From Rouxiella silvae (GTDB lineage Bacteria; Pseudomonadota; Gammaproteobacteria; Enterobacterales; Enterobacteriaceae), in NCBI RefSeq assembly GCF_002093625.1, contig NZ_MRWD01000014.1, positions 1-64,000 of the forward strand: DNA of 64,000 bases, given 5' to 3'. This document shows, piece by piece, positions 28,507 to 37,605 of this stretch. A model generated the notes under the pieces. That model was given only the letters and a program-made list of their open reading frames with translations, was not told where the DNA came from and did no database searches. The translations under genes and the position numbers were made by a program. Position 1 is the stretch's first letter, and each line of letters starts with the position of its first letter.

Positions 28507-28515
28507 GGGCAGGAT

Positions 28516-29490
28516 ATGGGTCTGACTAATACAAAAATATTTATTCAGGAAGTATCGCCGCGTGACGGTCTACAAAACGAGGCTGTTTTTGTAGAAACCG
28601 AAGAAAAAGTTAAGCTGATTAATCAACTCGGCGACTGCGGGTTTGCGAAAGTTGAAGTCACCTCGTTTACCTCGCCGAAAGCCATCCCCGCCCTGCGGGA
28701 TGCTGAAGAGGTGATGAAGCAGATCGTCAGAAATCCACGGGTCGATTATACGGTGCTGGTGCCAAACGTTAGGGGGGCTGAACGTGCTATGGCCTGCAAT
28801 ATCGACGAAGCCAATCTGGTGATGTCGGCCAGCGAAAGCCATAACTTAGTGAATTTGCGGATGTCGCGCAGTGATTCTATGCGCCAACTTAAGCAGATCA
28901 TTGATGAACTGTCGGGCACCGATATTGCTATCAACGTGTCACTGTCGTCGGTGTTTGGCTGCCCGATAGAGGGGAACATACAAGAAGAAGAAATTCTCAG
29001 ATTAACTGATTTTTTCGCCAGTCAAAACGTGCGCGGCATTACGCTGTGCGACACGACCGGCATGGCATATCCCACTCAGGTCGAACGTGTGTGTTCGCTG
29101 ATGAAGCGGCGGTTTCCACAGCTGGAATTGACACTGCATTTTCACGATACCCGAGGAATGGCGCTAGCCAACAGCCTTGCGGGGTTAAATCAGGGAATAA
29201 ACAGATTCGATGCATCGCTGGGCGGTCTGGGGGGATGTCCTTATGCGCCGGGAGCCAGCGGCAATGTGTGTACCGAAGATATGGTGCATATGTTTGAGCT
29301 AATGGGTTTACGTACCGGGGTGGACGTCGTCAGGTTGCTCAGTATTGTAAAAACGCTGCCGCAACTTATTGGACACCCCACCTGGGGTAATATTTCAAAA
29401 GCAGGGCGGCGGTTGGATTTACATCCTATGCCATCGTCTCTAAATCAGGATTTTACTCATTCATTGACGCAACATAAGAGTACAACATGA
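28516..29490 (+). CDS. HMG-CoA lyase family C-C lyase
   Basis: TIM-barrel lyase of 324 residues that cleaves 3-hydroxy-3-methylglutaryl-CoA or a related hydroxyacyl-CoA. All family catalytic residues are present: Arg16-Asp17 in EVSPRDGLQNE, metal ligands His208 and His210 in LHFHD, and Cys241 in the signature GGLGGCPYAPGASGN. Both HMG-CoA lyase (acetoacetate + acetyl-CoA) and R-citramalyl-CoA lyase (pyruvate + acetyl-CoA) belong here. The neighbouring CoA-transferase and hydroxyacid dehydrogenase make the second at least as likely. Its stop overlaps the next start (ATGA). Confidence 0.88.
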   Translation: MGLTNTKIFIQEVSPRDGLQNEAVFVETEEKVKLINQLGDCGFAKVEVTSFTSPKAIPALRDAEEVMKQIVRNPRVDYTVLVPNVRGAERAMACNIDEANLVMSASESHNLVNLRMSRSDSMRQLKQIIDELSGTDIAINVSLSSVFGCPIEGNIQEEEILRLTDFFASQNVRGITLCDTTGMAYPTQVERVCSLMKRRFPQLELTLHFHDTRGMALANSLAGLNQGINRFDASLGGLGGCPYAPGASGNVCTEDMVHMFELMGLRTGVDVVRLLSIVKTLPQLIGHPTWGNISKAGRRLDLHPMPSSLNQDFTHSLTQHKSTT

Positions 29491-29885
29491 TAAATCATCT
29501 CGATCATTTGGTATTAACCACCCGCGACGTGAAGGCGTGTGTCGATTTTTATACCCGAGTATTAGGTTTTACACTTGAACATTTCGGGGGGAATAGATTA
29601 GCGCTGAAATTTGGTGAGCAAAAAATAAATATTCATGAGTATGGTAAAGAGATTGAACCCAAAGCACATCTGCCGGTTCCCGGATCTCTCGATCTGTGTT
29701 TTATCGCTTCATTGCCTATTGAACAGGTTCAACTAAAAATAGAAAACCAGCATTGGCCGATTCTTGAGGGGCCTGTAAATAGAACCGGCGCGCGGGGGCC
29801 GATTATTTCATTATATTTGCGAGACCCGGATTTAAACCTGATAGAAATATCACGTTATAGTACTCAATCTTCCTTGGGGGAATAA
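29487..29885 (+). CDS. VOC (glyoxalase-like) family protein
   Basis: Small vicinal-oxygen-chelate protein of 132 residues. It begins INHLDHLVLTTRDVKACVDF and ends with DPDLNLIEISRY, which supply the usual His and Glu metal ligands. It resembles the STM3117-type protein (Lgl) that accompanies the Salmonella itaconate-degradation genes. This is a recollection of similarity, not an assignment. It could be an epimerase, isomerase or detoxifying lyase acting on an intermediate of the cluster. It overlaps the lyase gene by four bases and is two bases from the next gene, so they are co-translated. Confidence 0.82.
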   Translation: MINHLDHLVLTTRDVKACVDFYTRVLGFTLEHFGGNRLALKFGEQKINIHEYGKEIEPKAHLPVPGSLDLCFIASLPIEQVQLKIENQHWPILEGPVNRTGARGPIISLYLRDPDLNLIEISRYSTQSSLGE

Positions 29886-29887
29886 AA

Positions 29888-30832
29888 ATGAAAATAGTCA
29901 CCCTGGATGCCGGTACGTTACCTACAGCGCTGTTAAAACCTACGTGGTGCGATAACTGGGTTTATTTAGAAAGAACCACGGAGGAAGATATTGTCAATGC
30001 GCTTGCCGGAGCTGAAATTGCGATTACCAACAAAGTGCCTCTCAGAGCTGAAACTCTGCGTGGTCTTCCTGCGCTGAGATATATCTGCGTAGCCGCAACG
30101 GGATACGATTGTGTCGATATCGATTACTGCCGTGAGAAGGGTATCGCAGTGAGTAATGTACCGGGGTATTCAACGCAAAGCGTGGCTGAATCGGTGATCG
30201 GATCAATTTTTGCCTTACGCCGGCGTTTAATCGAATACCAGCTCGCGGCCGTTAACGAATGGTCAGAGGCGGGTCAATTTTGTTTGCATAAACAGCCTAT
30301 TGGTAGCGTACAGCAGGCTACGCTCGGGATTGTAGGTAAAGGTGAAATTGGCAGAGCGGTGGCACGCATGGCTAATGCACTGGGCATGGAGGCTATTTTT
30401 GCCGAGCATAAAGGGGCCGAAGTCATTCGAGAAGGGTATCGCCGATTTGAAGAGGTGATTGCAGAAAGCGATATTCTGACCTTGCACTGTCCTTTAACGC
30501 CAATGACGAAAAACCTGATCGATGGTGCCGTAATGGCTAACATGAAAACCAGTGCTTTGCTAATTAATACGGCCCGCGGTGCGTTGATTGACGAAGTGGC
30601 GCTCGCGGATGCGCTGCGTGCACAAACCCTGGCTGGTGCCGCGCTCGACGTGCTAAGCGCCGAACCGCCACCGCCGTCACATCCCTTGCTCGACGCTTCG
30701 CTGGCTAACCTTATTATTACGCCGCATATTGCATGGGCTAATGAAAGTGGATCGATAAATCTAAATAAAGGAATTAATTATAACCTTGCAGGCTACTTTT
30801 CAGGAAAAATAAAGAACAGAGTCAACGCATAA
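29888..30832 (+). CDS. D-2-hydroxyacid dehydrogenase
   Basis: NAD-dependent D-isomer-specific 2-hydroxyacid dehydrogenase of 314 residues, nearest to glycerate/hydroxypyruvate reductases. The Rossmann motif is GKGEIG (150-155), with an acidic residue (Glu173) where NAD enzymes usually have one. The catalytic triad is complete: Arg230 (NTARGAL), Glu259 (SAEPP) and His280 (ITPHIAW). It could interconvert a 2-oxoacid product of the lyase (for example pyruvate) and a D-hydroxyacid, or oxidise an incoming hydroxyacid. It lies two bases after the VOC gene. Confidence 0.88.
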   Translation: MKIVTLDAGTLPTALLKPTWCDNWVYLERTTEEDIVNALAGAEIAITNKVPLRAETLRGLPALRYICVAATGYDCVDIDYCREKGIAVSNVPGYSTQSVAESVIGSIFALRRRLIEYQLAAVNEWSEAGQFCLHKQPIGSVQQATLGIVGKGEIGRAVARMANALGMEAIFAEHKGAEVIREGYRRFEEVIAESDILTLHCPLTPMTKNLIDGAVMANMKTSALLINTARGALIDEVALADALRAQTLAGAALDVLSAEPPPPSHPLLDASLANLIITPHIAWANESGSINLNKGINYNLAGYFSGKIKNRVNA

Positions 30833-30902
30833 TAACATCTGGCCTATAAAAAATAAAAACCCTACATCATCCTTCGCAAGAGGGAGTTCACGAGGATATA
30901 TT

Positions 30903-32282
30903 ATGTCTAAGAACATCGCTACCTCGAATGTAAATAATAAGACCCCGTGGTATAAACACTTATATGTTCAAGTGCTTATTGCTATTATTGTGGGTGTTAT
31001 CTTTGGACATTTTGCCCCCGATGCGGGGACACAAATGAAACCCTTAGGTGATACCTTTATTAAAGTTATCCGCCTACTTATTGCGCCGATTGTTTTCTGC
31101 ACTATTGTAAGCGGCATCGCCAATATGAAAAGCCTAAAAAATATTGGCAAGATTGGCATCAAGGCTTTATTGTATTTTGAGATTTTAACCACGCTGGCAC
31201 TTATTATTGGCCTAGTGAGCGTTAATATAATGCAACCTGGTGCAGGAATGCACATTAATCCTGCGACGCTCGATGCCAAAGCGATTTCTTCCTATACGCA
31301 GGCTGCTCACGACCAAAGCGTGGTGGGTTTTCTGACCCATATTATTCCTGAAACGGTTTTCGGTGCCTTTGCCGAGGGTAATATTCTTCAGGTGTTGTTT
31401 ATCTCGATCCTGTTTGCTTTTGGTTTGCAACTGCTGGGTGACATGGGTAAACCGCTGCTGGCAACCATTGACCTCATTGCGCAGACGTTTTTCCGCATGC
31501 TAAAAATTGTTATGTATGTCGCTCCGCTGGGCGCCTTTGGCGGTATGGCTTTTACCATCGCAACCTATGGGTTGGGTTCGCTAGCGGCCTATGGCAATCT
31601 GCTGATTTGTTACTATCTGACGGGTTTTATCTTTGTATTTGTCATCCTCAACGCTATCGCAAAAGTGGCGGGCTTTAGCCTGATGCGATTTTTGCGGTAC
31701 ATCCGCGATGAGTTGGTTCTGGTTTTGGGTACTTCCTCGTCAGAATCGGCGCTGCCCCGTTTAATGAACAAGCTTGAGAAATTGGGCTGCGAAAAATCGG
31801 TGGTTGGGCTGGTAGTTCCCTCCGGTTACTGTTTTAACCTCGATGGAAGCTGTATCAATATGACCGTGCTGGTGATTTTTATTGCGCAGGCGCTGGATAT
31901 TCCGCTGACAATCGAGCATCAGATAACCATTCTGTTGGTTCTGCTTCTGACCTCAAAAGGCGCGGCCAGCGTTAGCGGCGGCGCCTTTATTACCCTCGCC
32001 GCCACGCTCGGTTCAACCCACAGTGTGCCCGCCGCGGGGTTGGTGCTGGTGTTGGGCGTCTATCGATTTATCTCAGAAGGTGGGGCGTTAATCAACGTTA
32101 TCGGCAACGGCGTCGCCACGCTGGTAATTTCCCGCTGGAATGGCTCTTTAGACATGAATATTTTGAGAGACGAGCTGGCCTCTGGGCATCGGCCGCAGAG
32201 AAAACAAGATATGACGTTAACCGACAGTTATCTTCAGGCAAAGGAGATGGCCAAAACATCGTCGTTGGGCAGGCAGGTTTAG
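30903..32282 (+). CDS. DctA-type symporter with altered substrate site
   Basis: Sodium/proton:dicarboxylate (or amino acid) symporter of the DAACS/GltPh fold, 459 residues (E. coli DctA 428). It keeps the HP1 serine motif LGTSSSESALPR (275-286). Two conserved sites are changed. The DctA motif TGYSFNLDGTSI is here SGYCFNLDGSCI (307-318). In the helix-8 motif DRFMSEARALTN the arginine that holds the distal carboxylate is Gly394 (YRFISEGGALIN). A substrate with a different or absent second carboxylate is inferred. It is the last gene of the catabolic run, 70 bp after the dehydrogenase, and its stop nearly meets the convergent LysR stop. Confidence 0.88.
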   Translation: MSKNIATSNVNNKTPWYKHLYVQVLIAIIVGVIFGHFAPDAGTQMKPLGDTFIKVIRLLIAPIVFCTIVSGIANMKSLKNIGKIGIKALLYFEILTTLALIIGLVSVNIMQPGAGMHINPATLDAKAISSYTQAAHDQSVVGFLTHIIPETVFGAFAEGNILQVLFISILFAFGLQLLGDMGKPLLATIDLIAQTFFRMLKIVMYVAPLGAFGGMAFTIATYGLGSLAAYGNLLICYYLTGFIFVFVILNAIAKVAGFSLMRFLRYIRDELVLVLGTSSSESALPRLMNKLEKLGCEKSVVGLVVPSGYCFNLDGSCINMTVLVIFIAQALDIPLTIEHQITILLVLLLTSKGAASVSGGAFITLAATLGSTHSVPAAGLVLVLGVYRFISEGGALINVIGNGVATLVISRWNGSLDMNILRDELASGHRPQRKQDMTLTDSYLQAKEMAKTSSLGRQV

Positions 32283-32283
32283 G

Positions 32284-33153
32284 CTACGTCTGAACAAAAT
32301 TTTTAACGATTATTGACCGTTCATGGCGGCGGGTCGCGAGGGCCAAACGAGCAACAGGAGCACGTCCGCTAATATCAATATAGCGGACGTTTAAAACCTG
32401 AATCTGCGCCACTGAAGCGGGCACCACGGAAATACCCATTTCCGCAGCCACCAGGTTAACCACAGACGATATCTGCGGTGCAATCTGAATGCGGTTAGGC
32501 TCAAAGCCCACCGCGCGGCAGCAGGTCATGATTTCGTCAAACAACGACAGCCCAACGGCAGCAGGAAATAAAATAAAGGGTTCATCTTTAAGCTCGAGCA
32601 AGTCAACGGATTGCTGATGTGCCAGCGGATGCGTCGCTGGAACCGCGACCTTCATGGGCTCATCCTGCAGGCGATATAAGGTCAAATTTTCAGGGGTGCT
32701 AATGCCGGGGCGCATATAGATGACGTCCAGTCGGTTCTCAAGCAGTCCCTCGAGTAGGTACAGCGTGTTGTTTTCCTCAAGATGCAGACGGATCAGCGGC
32801 CATGTCCTTTTAAAATCGCGAATTTGCGCCGCCACCGAAGGGTTAAACGCCGCTGAGCTGGTGAATCCTAAACGTAAATCGCCGGTTAATCCTCGCGCCA
32901 CGCGTTGGGCGGCAATCACGGCTTTCTCTGCACTTTCGACCGATCTTATTGCTTCAAACTGAAACGCTATTCCGGCCGCCGTCAGCTCTACGCCGTGAGA
33001 AAGACGGCGGAATAGAGGGGCTCCAACCGTGGCTTCCAGCGCTTTGATCTGCTGGCTAAGCGGGGGCTGGCTTATGTTTAGGCGTAAGGCCGCGCGGGAG
33101 AAGTTCAGTTCTTCCGCCACCATCAAAAAATACCGCAAGTGTCTTAATTCCAT
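32284..33153 (-). CDS. LysR-type regulator, YnfL-like
   Basis: LysR regulator of 289 residues of the BenM/CatM branch: MELRHLRYFLMVAEELNFSR then LNISQPPLSQQIKALE. E. coli YnfL has the same N-terminal pattern and is divergent from the MFS gene ynfM, as here. An in-frame start 102 bp upstream adds residues that no family member has, so the ATG at 33153 is chosen. It probably controls the divergent transporter. Conserved context supports YnfL, but the C-terminal half is too variable to be sure. Confidence 0.75.
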   Translation of the reverse strand: MELRHLRYFLMVAEELNFSRAALRLNISQPPLSQQIKALEATVGAPLFRRLSHGVELTAAGIAFQFEAIRSVESAEKAVIAAQRVARGLTGDLRLGFTSSAAFNPSVAAQIRDFKRTWPLIRLHLEENNTLYLLEGLLENRLDVIYMRPGISTPENLTLYRLQDEPMKVAVPATHPLAHQQSVDLLELKDEPFILFPAAVGLSLFDEIMTCCRAVGFEPNRIQIAPQISSVVNLVAAEMGISVVPASVAQIQVLNVRYIDISGRAPVARLALATRRHERSIIVKNFVQT

Positions 33154-33269
33154 GATAGTCGCAAAACCTATAGCAGTGGTTAGTGATATATATTGGTAAG
33201 TATAACCTTGGCTGCCGATAATATTTGCATGGTTCTTAACGAGTGAGGCTTTCACTCAGGGAAAATATT

Positions 33270-34499
33270 ATGCAAGCTCAACGTCAAAACCCCGCGCAGT
33301 CTGCTGAGCAGGGCATTTCACCCGCCACACGCGCCTACTGGTCTGTCAGTGTCGCGCTGTTTTTAGCCGGGTTTTCTACGTTCTCTCTCCTTTACTGTGT
33401 TCAACCCTTACTGCCCATTTTTGCTCAGCAATTTCACGTCGGTGCGGCGCAAAGCTCACTCGTGCTGTCGCTAACCACGGCTTTTCTAGCATTGTCGATT
33501 ATTTTGGTTGGCGCGCTGTCTGAAAACTGGGGACGACGCGAACTGATGTTTATTTCGATGCTGTTGGCGGCCGGGCTGAACGTGGCGGTGGCTTTTGTTC
33601 CCGGTTGGCACAGTTTGTTGGTGATAAGGGCAGCCGAGGGCTTTGTGCTTGGCGGCGTTCCTGCGGTGGCGATGGCGTATCTGGCCGAAGAAATAGACGC
33701 CAGCGGTCTGGGATTATCAATGGGTATATACGTTGGCGGCACGGCGTTCGGTGGTATGGTTGGCCGCGTGGGTATGAGTTATCTGTATGAACAATTCTCT
33801 TGGCAAACGGCCATTATCACCATTGGTGTCATTGACCTTTTTGCTGCGGTGGGATTTTTCATGCTGTTGCCGCCTTCACGGCGTTTTGTGAGACGTAAGA
33901 GTTTTGATCTGATTTTCCATCTCGACGCCTGGCGTCAGCATTTGTTAAACACGCGCTTGCCGTGGGTATTTTTGATGGGCTTCGTGGTGATGGGGGTATT
34001 CGTGACGATATATAACTATGCCGGATTCCGCCTGATGCAGCGTCCTTATGCGCTTTCACAAACCCAGATTGGCCTGATTTTTACCGCCTATATTTTTGGC
34101 ATCGCCGCCTCTTCATTGGCGGGTGGCTTAGCCGATAAATTGGGCCGTCGTCAGGTGCTGTTTTACGGCCTATCGATTTCGGTTATTGGTCTGCTTCTGA
34201 CGTTACTCACCCCTCTATGGCTGATCGTTTTGGGCATCATATTCGTAACCGTCGGCTTTTTTATGACTCACTCAGTGGCCAGCGGTTGGGTCGGACTGCT
34301 CGCTCAAGGAAACAAAGGCCATGCTTCTGCGTTGTATTTACTGGCCTATTATCTGGGGTCAAGCGTATTAGGTTCAGCCGGTGGAACGGTCTGGCAACGT
34401 TACAGCTGGAACGGCGTCGTGCTGTTTTGCGTTATTTTACTGGTGGTGGGTTTTGCGGCGTCCTGTGCGTTAGGAATAAATAAAAAAGTGACGCATTGA
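33270..34499 (+). CDS. ynfM: MFS transporter, YnfM-like
   Basis: Twelve-helix major facilitator of 409 residues (E. coli YnfM 417). Matching segments include FSLLYCVQPLLPIFAQQF (near 37), the motif-A region GALSENWGRRELMF and the C-terminal YYLGSSVLGSAGGTVWQRY. YnfM is annotated as an arabinose-efflux-type permease without proven substrate. A CAGGGA site lies eight bases before the ATG at 33270. It is divergent from the LysR gene over 116 bp, so this pair looks like ynfL-ynfM placed beside the catabolic cluster. Confidence 0.75.
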   Translation: MQAQRQNPAQSAEQGISPATRAYWSVSVALFLAGFSTFSLLYCVQPLLPIFAQQFHVGAAQSSLVLSLTTAFLALSIILVGALSENWGRRELMFISMLLAAGLNVAVAFVPGWHSLLVIRAAEGFVLGGVPAVAMAYLAEEIDASGLGLSMGIYVGGTAFGGMVGRVGMSYLYEQFSWQTAIITIGVIDLFAAVGFFMLLPPSRRFVRRKSFDLIFHLDAWRQHLLNTRLPWVFLMGFVVMGVFVTIYNYAGFRLMQRPYALSQTQIGLIFTAYIFGIAASSLAGGLADKLGRRQVLFYGLSISVIGLLLTLLTPLWLIVLGIIFVTVGFFMTHSVASGWVGLLAQGNKGHASALYLLAYYLGSSVLGSAGGTVWQRYSWNGVVLFCVILLVVGFAASCALGINKKVTH

Positions 34500-34575
34500 G
34501 CCTGGGCGATAAATCGTTATCGTATTGATGTTTAATTAAGCCAAGATGATTTTTAAAATATCAGGATTTAATTCA

Positions 34576-35034
34576 ATGAATAATATCACTTTCCGTGCTG
34601 CTGTCCTCTCAGATTTACCGGCTATTATTGCGATGCTGGCTGACGATATTTTAGGAAAGCAGCGTGAGAATGCTATTTACCCGCCTGCACAAGAGTACGT
34701 TGATGCCTTTAACGCCATTAACCCTGATGCAAATCAGCTACAGGCCGTTGCTGTTTTGGGGGATAAAATTGTCGGTACACTGCAAATAACGTTTGTGCCC
34801 GGACTCGCCCGCCGAGGCGCGTGGCGTAGCCAAATTGAAGGCGTAAGAATCGGCGGTGCACATCGTGGGATGGGAATAGGCGAGCTGATGTTTGAATGGG
34901 CAATACAGACCTGCAGGTCGCGCGGCTGTTATCTGGTGCAGCTCACTACCGATAATCAACGCCCTGATGCACATCGCTTTTATGAGAAGTTGGGGTTTGT
35001 GTCAATTCATGCGGGTTACAAGCTTATGCTGTAG
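34576..35034 (+). CDS. GNAT family N-acetyltransferase
   Basis: Acetyl-CoA-dependent N-acetyltransferase of 152 residues. The acetyl-CoA loop is visible as GGAHRGMGIGELMF (near 92-105), matching Q/RxxGxG/A, and the C-terminal FYEKLGFVSIHAGYKL is typical. The acceptor is unknown. The ATG at 34576 with an AGGAT site is preferred to one 30 bp upstream. It ends at a strong terminator shared with rnt and marks the right border of the accessory segment. Confidence 0.82.
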   Translation: MNNITFRAAVLSDLPAIIAMLADDILGKQRENAIYPPAQEYVDAFNAINPDANQLQAVAVLGDKIVGTLQITFVPGLARRGAWRSQIEGVRIGGAHRGMGIGELMFEWAIQTCRSRGCYLVQLTTDNQRPDAHRFYEKLGFVSIHAGYKLML

Positions 35035-35054
35035 GGCCGCCAGAATTTGTCATA

Positions 35055-35088
35055 AAAAAAGCGGCGTTGAAACGCCGCTGATTTTTTT
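35055..35088. terminator. Bidirectional terminator GNAT/rnt
   Basis: The stem AGCGGCGTT/AACGCCGCT with loop GA has runs of T on both strands. It lies between convergent genes. Confidence 0.92.
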
Positions 35089-35116
35089 AATTTTTAGAAC
35101 TTTATTCCCGCCGAGC

Positions 35117-35782
35117 TTATTGCTCCGGGTCGCCAGTTTCTTCTTCGGCGATCGGCAGTGGCCAGCCGCCTAAACGTTTCCAGCGGTTGACCAGTTCACA
35201 AAACAGTTCAGCAGTTTGCTCGGTGTCATATAACGCGGAGTGCGCCTGCGCGCTGTCAAAAACAATCCCAGCGCTAATACAGGCTTTTGCCAGCACGGTT
35301 TGTCCCAGCACTAGCCCGCTCAACGCCGCAGTATCAAACGTGGCGAACGGGTGGAAAGGATTGCGCTTAAGACCCGCGCGTTCGGCGGCGGCCATCAGGA
35401 AGCTATGGTCGAAATTGGCGTTGTGCGCAACAATAATCGCCCGATTGCAGTCCTGCTCCTTCATTCCCTTGCGGATCGCCTTGAAAATGGCGTGCAGTGC
35501 ATCGTACTCGCTCACCGCACCGCGCAGAGGATTGGTGGGATCGATGCCGTTAAAGGCCAGCGCTTCAGGATGTAAAATCGATCCCTCAAAAGGCTCCACG
35601 TGAAAATGCAGCGTTTCGTCGTTGTGCAGCCATCCGTCTTCGTCCATACGCAAGGTTACGGCTGCAATTTCGAGCAGGGCGTCGGTCTGGGCATTAAACC
35701 CGGCGGTTTCTACATCAATTACCACGGGATAAAACCCACGGAAACGACCTTTCAGGGCGTTAATGTCACTTTTGTCAGCCAT
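35117..35782 (-). CDS. rnt: Ribonuclease T
   Basis: DEDDh 3'-5' exoribonuclease that trims tRNA and 5S/23S rRNA ends and turns over the tRNA CCA. From the ATG at 35782 it has 221 residues (E. coli 215). Exo[12 protein letters not shown], Exo[12 protein letters not shown] and Exo[12 protein letters not shown] are intact. An in-frame start 33 bp upstream lacks family support. In E. coli rnt is followed by lhr in an operon; here rnt ends at the terminator before the accessory region. Confidence 0.96.
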   Translation of the reverse strand: MADKSDINALKGRFRGFYPVVIDVETAGFNAQTDALLEIAAVTLRMDEDGWLHNDETLHFHVEPFEGSILHPEALAFNGIDPTNPLRGAVSEYDALHAIFKAIRKGMKEQDCNRAIIVAHNANFDHSFLMAAAERAGLKRNPFHPFATFDTAALSGLVLGQTVLAKACISAGIVFDSAQAHSALYDTEQTAELFCELVNRWKRLGGWPLPIAEEETGDPEQ

Positions 35783-35860
35783 CTTTATCTTATCTTTAAC
35801 GAATTCAGCGCGCATTATGGCAAATTTTCGAGCCAGATGCAGGAGGGAGAAGCAAATAGA

Positions 35861-35884
35861 AAAAAGGGCGCTGAATTAGCGCCC
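35861..35884 (-). terminator. Intrinsic terminator of gloA
   Basis: The perfect 7-bp stem GGGCGCT/AGCGCCC with a 5-nt loop is followed on the minus strand by TTTTT. It lies 24 bp after the gloA stop. Confidence 0.85.
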
Positions 35885-35907
35885 CAAAGTCACGGTATTA
35901 AAAGGGC

Positions 35908-36315
35908 TTAGTTGCCCAGACCCTGACCGGCGTGTTTGGACTCGATAAGCTCGATTTTGTAGCCATCTGGGTCTTCAACGAAGGCGATAATGGTGGAGCC
36001 GCCTTTAACTGGACCCGCTTCGCGCACTACGCTGCCACCCGCTTTACGGATGTCTTCGCAGGTTTGTGCTACGTCATCAACGCCCAGCGCCAGGTGACCG
36101 AATGCGGTACCGTGGTCATAGCTGTCAACGCCGTAGTTGTAAGTCAATTCAATGACTGCGCCTTTGCTTTCGTCTTCATAGCCAACGAAGGTCAAATCGT
36201 ATTTGTATTCGGTATTTTGACTGGTGCGCAGTACGCGCATGCCCAGCACTTCAGTGTAAAATTTAATGGAACGCTGCATGTCGCCAACGCGGAGCATGGT
36301 ATGGAGTAAACGCAT
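35908..36315 (-). CDS. gloA: Lactoylglutathione lyase (glyoxalase I)
   Basis: Nickel-type glyoxalase I that converts the methylglyoxal-glutathione hemithioacetal to S-lactoylglutathione. It has 135 residues, as in E. coli, with metal ligands His5, Glu56, His74 and Glu122. It follows nemA on the same strand, as in E. coli, where nemR-nemA-gloA respond to electrophiles. Confidence 0.97.
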   Translation of the reverse strand: MRLLHTMLRVGDMQRSIKFYTEVLGMRVLRTSQNTEYKYDLTFVGYEDESKGAVIELTYNYGVDSYDHGTAFGHLALGVDDVAQTCEDIRKAGGSVVREAGPVKGGSTIIAFVEDPDGYKIELIESKHAGQGLGN

Positions 36316-36385
36316 AATTTCCTCTGATTTCCAGTTAAAATCTATTGAATACTAGACTAACTGAATGAAATTGCTTTGTCTTTAG

Positions 36386-36407
36386 GACTGCGCCCAACAG
36401 CGCAGTC
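36386..36407 (-). terminator. Hairpin between nemA and gloA
   Basis: The perfect 8-bp stem GACTGCGC/GCGCAGTC with a 6-nt loop lies 32 bp after the nemA stop. No T-run follows, so it may attenuate or process the nemA-gloA transcript rather than stop it. Confidence 0.4.
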
Positions 36408-36438
36408 TGTAATCAACGTGAGAATAAAAAGGGGATGC

Positions 36439-37530
36439 CTACAGCGTTGGGTAGTCGGTATAACCTTGTGCGCCGCCGCCGTAGAAAGATTCTGGCTGTG
36501 GGTCGTTTAATGGAGCATGGCTTTTTAAACGCTCAACCAGGTCTGGGTTGGCGATATAGCTGCGGCCGAAGGCAACGGCGTCGATGTAACCTTTTTCAAT
36601 CAGTTCTTCACCTTTCTCGGCGGTGTAGGCACCCGCGCCGACGATCACACCTTTATAGTGCTGGCGAATAACTTTACGGAATGCCTCGGTATAGGCCTTG
36701 CCGCCTGCCCAATCTGGCTCTGAAATGTGCAGATACGCCAGGTTGCGCTTGTTCAGCTCATCCAGCAGATAGACTGCCGCAGCTTCTTGATCTTCACCGT
36801 TGTCCAAACCGTTGAATGGCCCCATCGGTGAAATACGAATACCTACGCGCTCAGCGCCGATTTCAGCTACGGTGGCGTCAACCACTTCTAGCGTCAAACG
36901 AGTGCGGTTTTCAATGCTGCCGCCGTACTGGTCTTCACGCACGTTTGAGGCCGGTGACAGGAACTGGTGCAGCAAATAGCCGTGGGCGGCGTGCAGTTCG
37001 ATATAGTCAAAGTCTGCTTCGCGGGAATTAGCGGCCGCCTGGCGGAAGTCATTCACAATCCCCGGGATCTCACCAATCTCGAGTGCGCGCGGCGTTGAAC
37101 AGTCTTCACGAACCGCATTACCGTGCTCGTCTCGCAGGCTGGTACGGGTGCCTGCGGCAATAGCAGAAGGCGCGACCGGCGCCTGATTGCCTGGCTGCAG
37201 GCTGGTGTGCGAGATACGGCCTACATGCCAAAGCTGCACGGCGATATTGCCGCCTTTAGCGTGAACGCCGGCAACAATTTTTTTCCATGCGGCGGTTTGT
37301 TCAGGCGTGTGTAGACCCGGCGCACCGGCATAGCCTTTCGCCTGGAATGAGACCTGCGTTGCTTCGGTTATAATCAGGCCGGAGCTGTGACGCTGAGCAT
37401 AGTATTCGCCCATCAGTGGCGTCGGGATGTCACCCGGTTCAATACTGCGCAGGCGGGTTAACGGTGCCATGAATACGCGGTTAGGTAAGGTTTTATTGCC
37501 GACAACGAGAGGGGTAAAAAGCTGGGTCAT
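36439..37530 (-). CDS. nemA: N-ethylmaleimide reductase NemA
   Basis: Old yellow enzyme (FMN flavoprotein, TIM barrel) of 363 residues (E. coli 365) that reduces electrophilic alkenes, nitrate esters and quinones with NADPH. FMN/substrate residues are visible in FMAPLTRLR near residue 20, the [16 protein letters not shown] motif near 180, and [19 protein letters not shown] near 320. The E. coli repressor gene nemR, normally just upstream, is missing, although an operator-like palindrome remains at 37590-37605. Confidence 0.95.
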   Translation of the reverse strand: MTQLFTPLVVGNKTLPNRVFMAPLTRLRSIEPGDIPTPLMGEYYAQRHSSGLIITEATQVSFQAKGYAGAPGLHTPEQTAAWKKIVAGVHAKGGNIAVQLWHVGRISHTSLQPGNQAPVAPSAIAAGTRTSLRDEHGNAVREDCSTPRALEIGEIPGIVNDFRQAAANSREADFDYIELHAAHGYLLHQFLSPASNVREDQYGGSIENRTRLTLEVVDATVAEIGAERVGIRISPMGPFNGLDNGEDQEAAAVYLLDELNKRNLAYLHISEPDWAGGKAYTEAFRKVIRQHYKGVIVGAGAYTAEKGEELIEKGYIDAVAFGRSYIANPDLVERLKSHAPLNDPQPESFYGGGAQGYTDYPTL

Positions 37531-37589
37531 GGTTAATCCTTTCTCTAAAAATTAGACTAGTCGATTACTGCATAATCCCTACACGTTAA

Positions 37590-37605
37590 TAGACCGATCA
37601 GTCTA
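37590..37605 (-). promoter_or_regulatory. NemR-type operator upstream of nemA
   Basis: TAGACCGATCAGTCTA is an inverted repeat (TAGAC/GTCTA, 6-bp spacer) 60 bp upstream of nemA. It resembles the TetR-type NemR operator of E. coli as I recall it (TAGACC...GGTCTA). A related TTAGACTAGTCGAT lies at 37551-37564. Confidence 0.5.
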
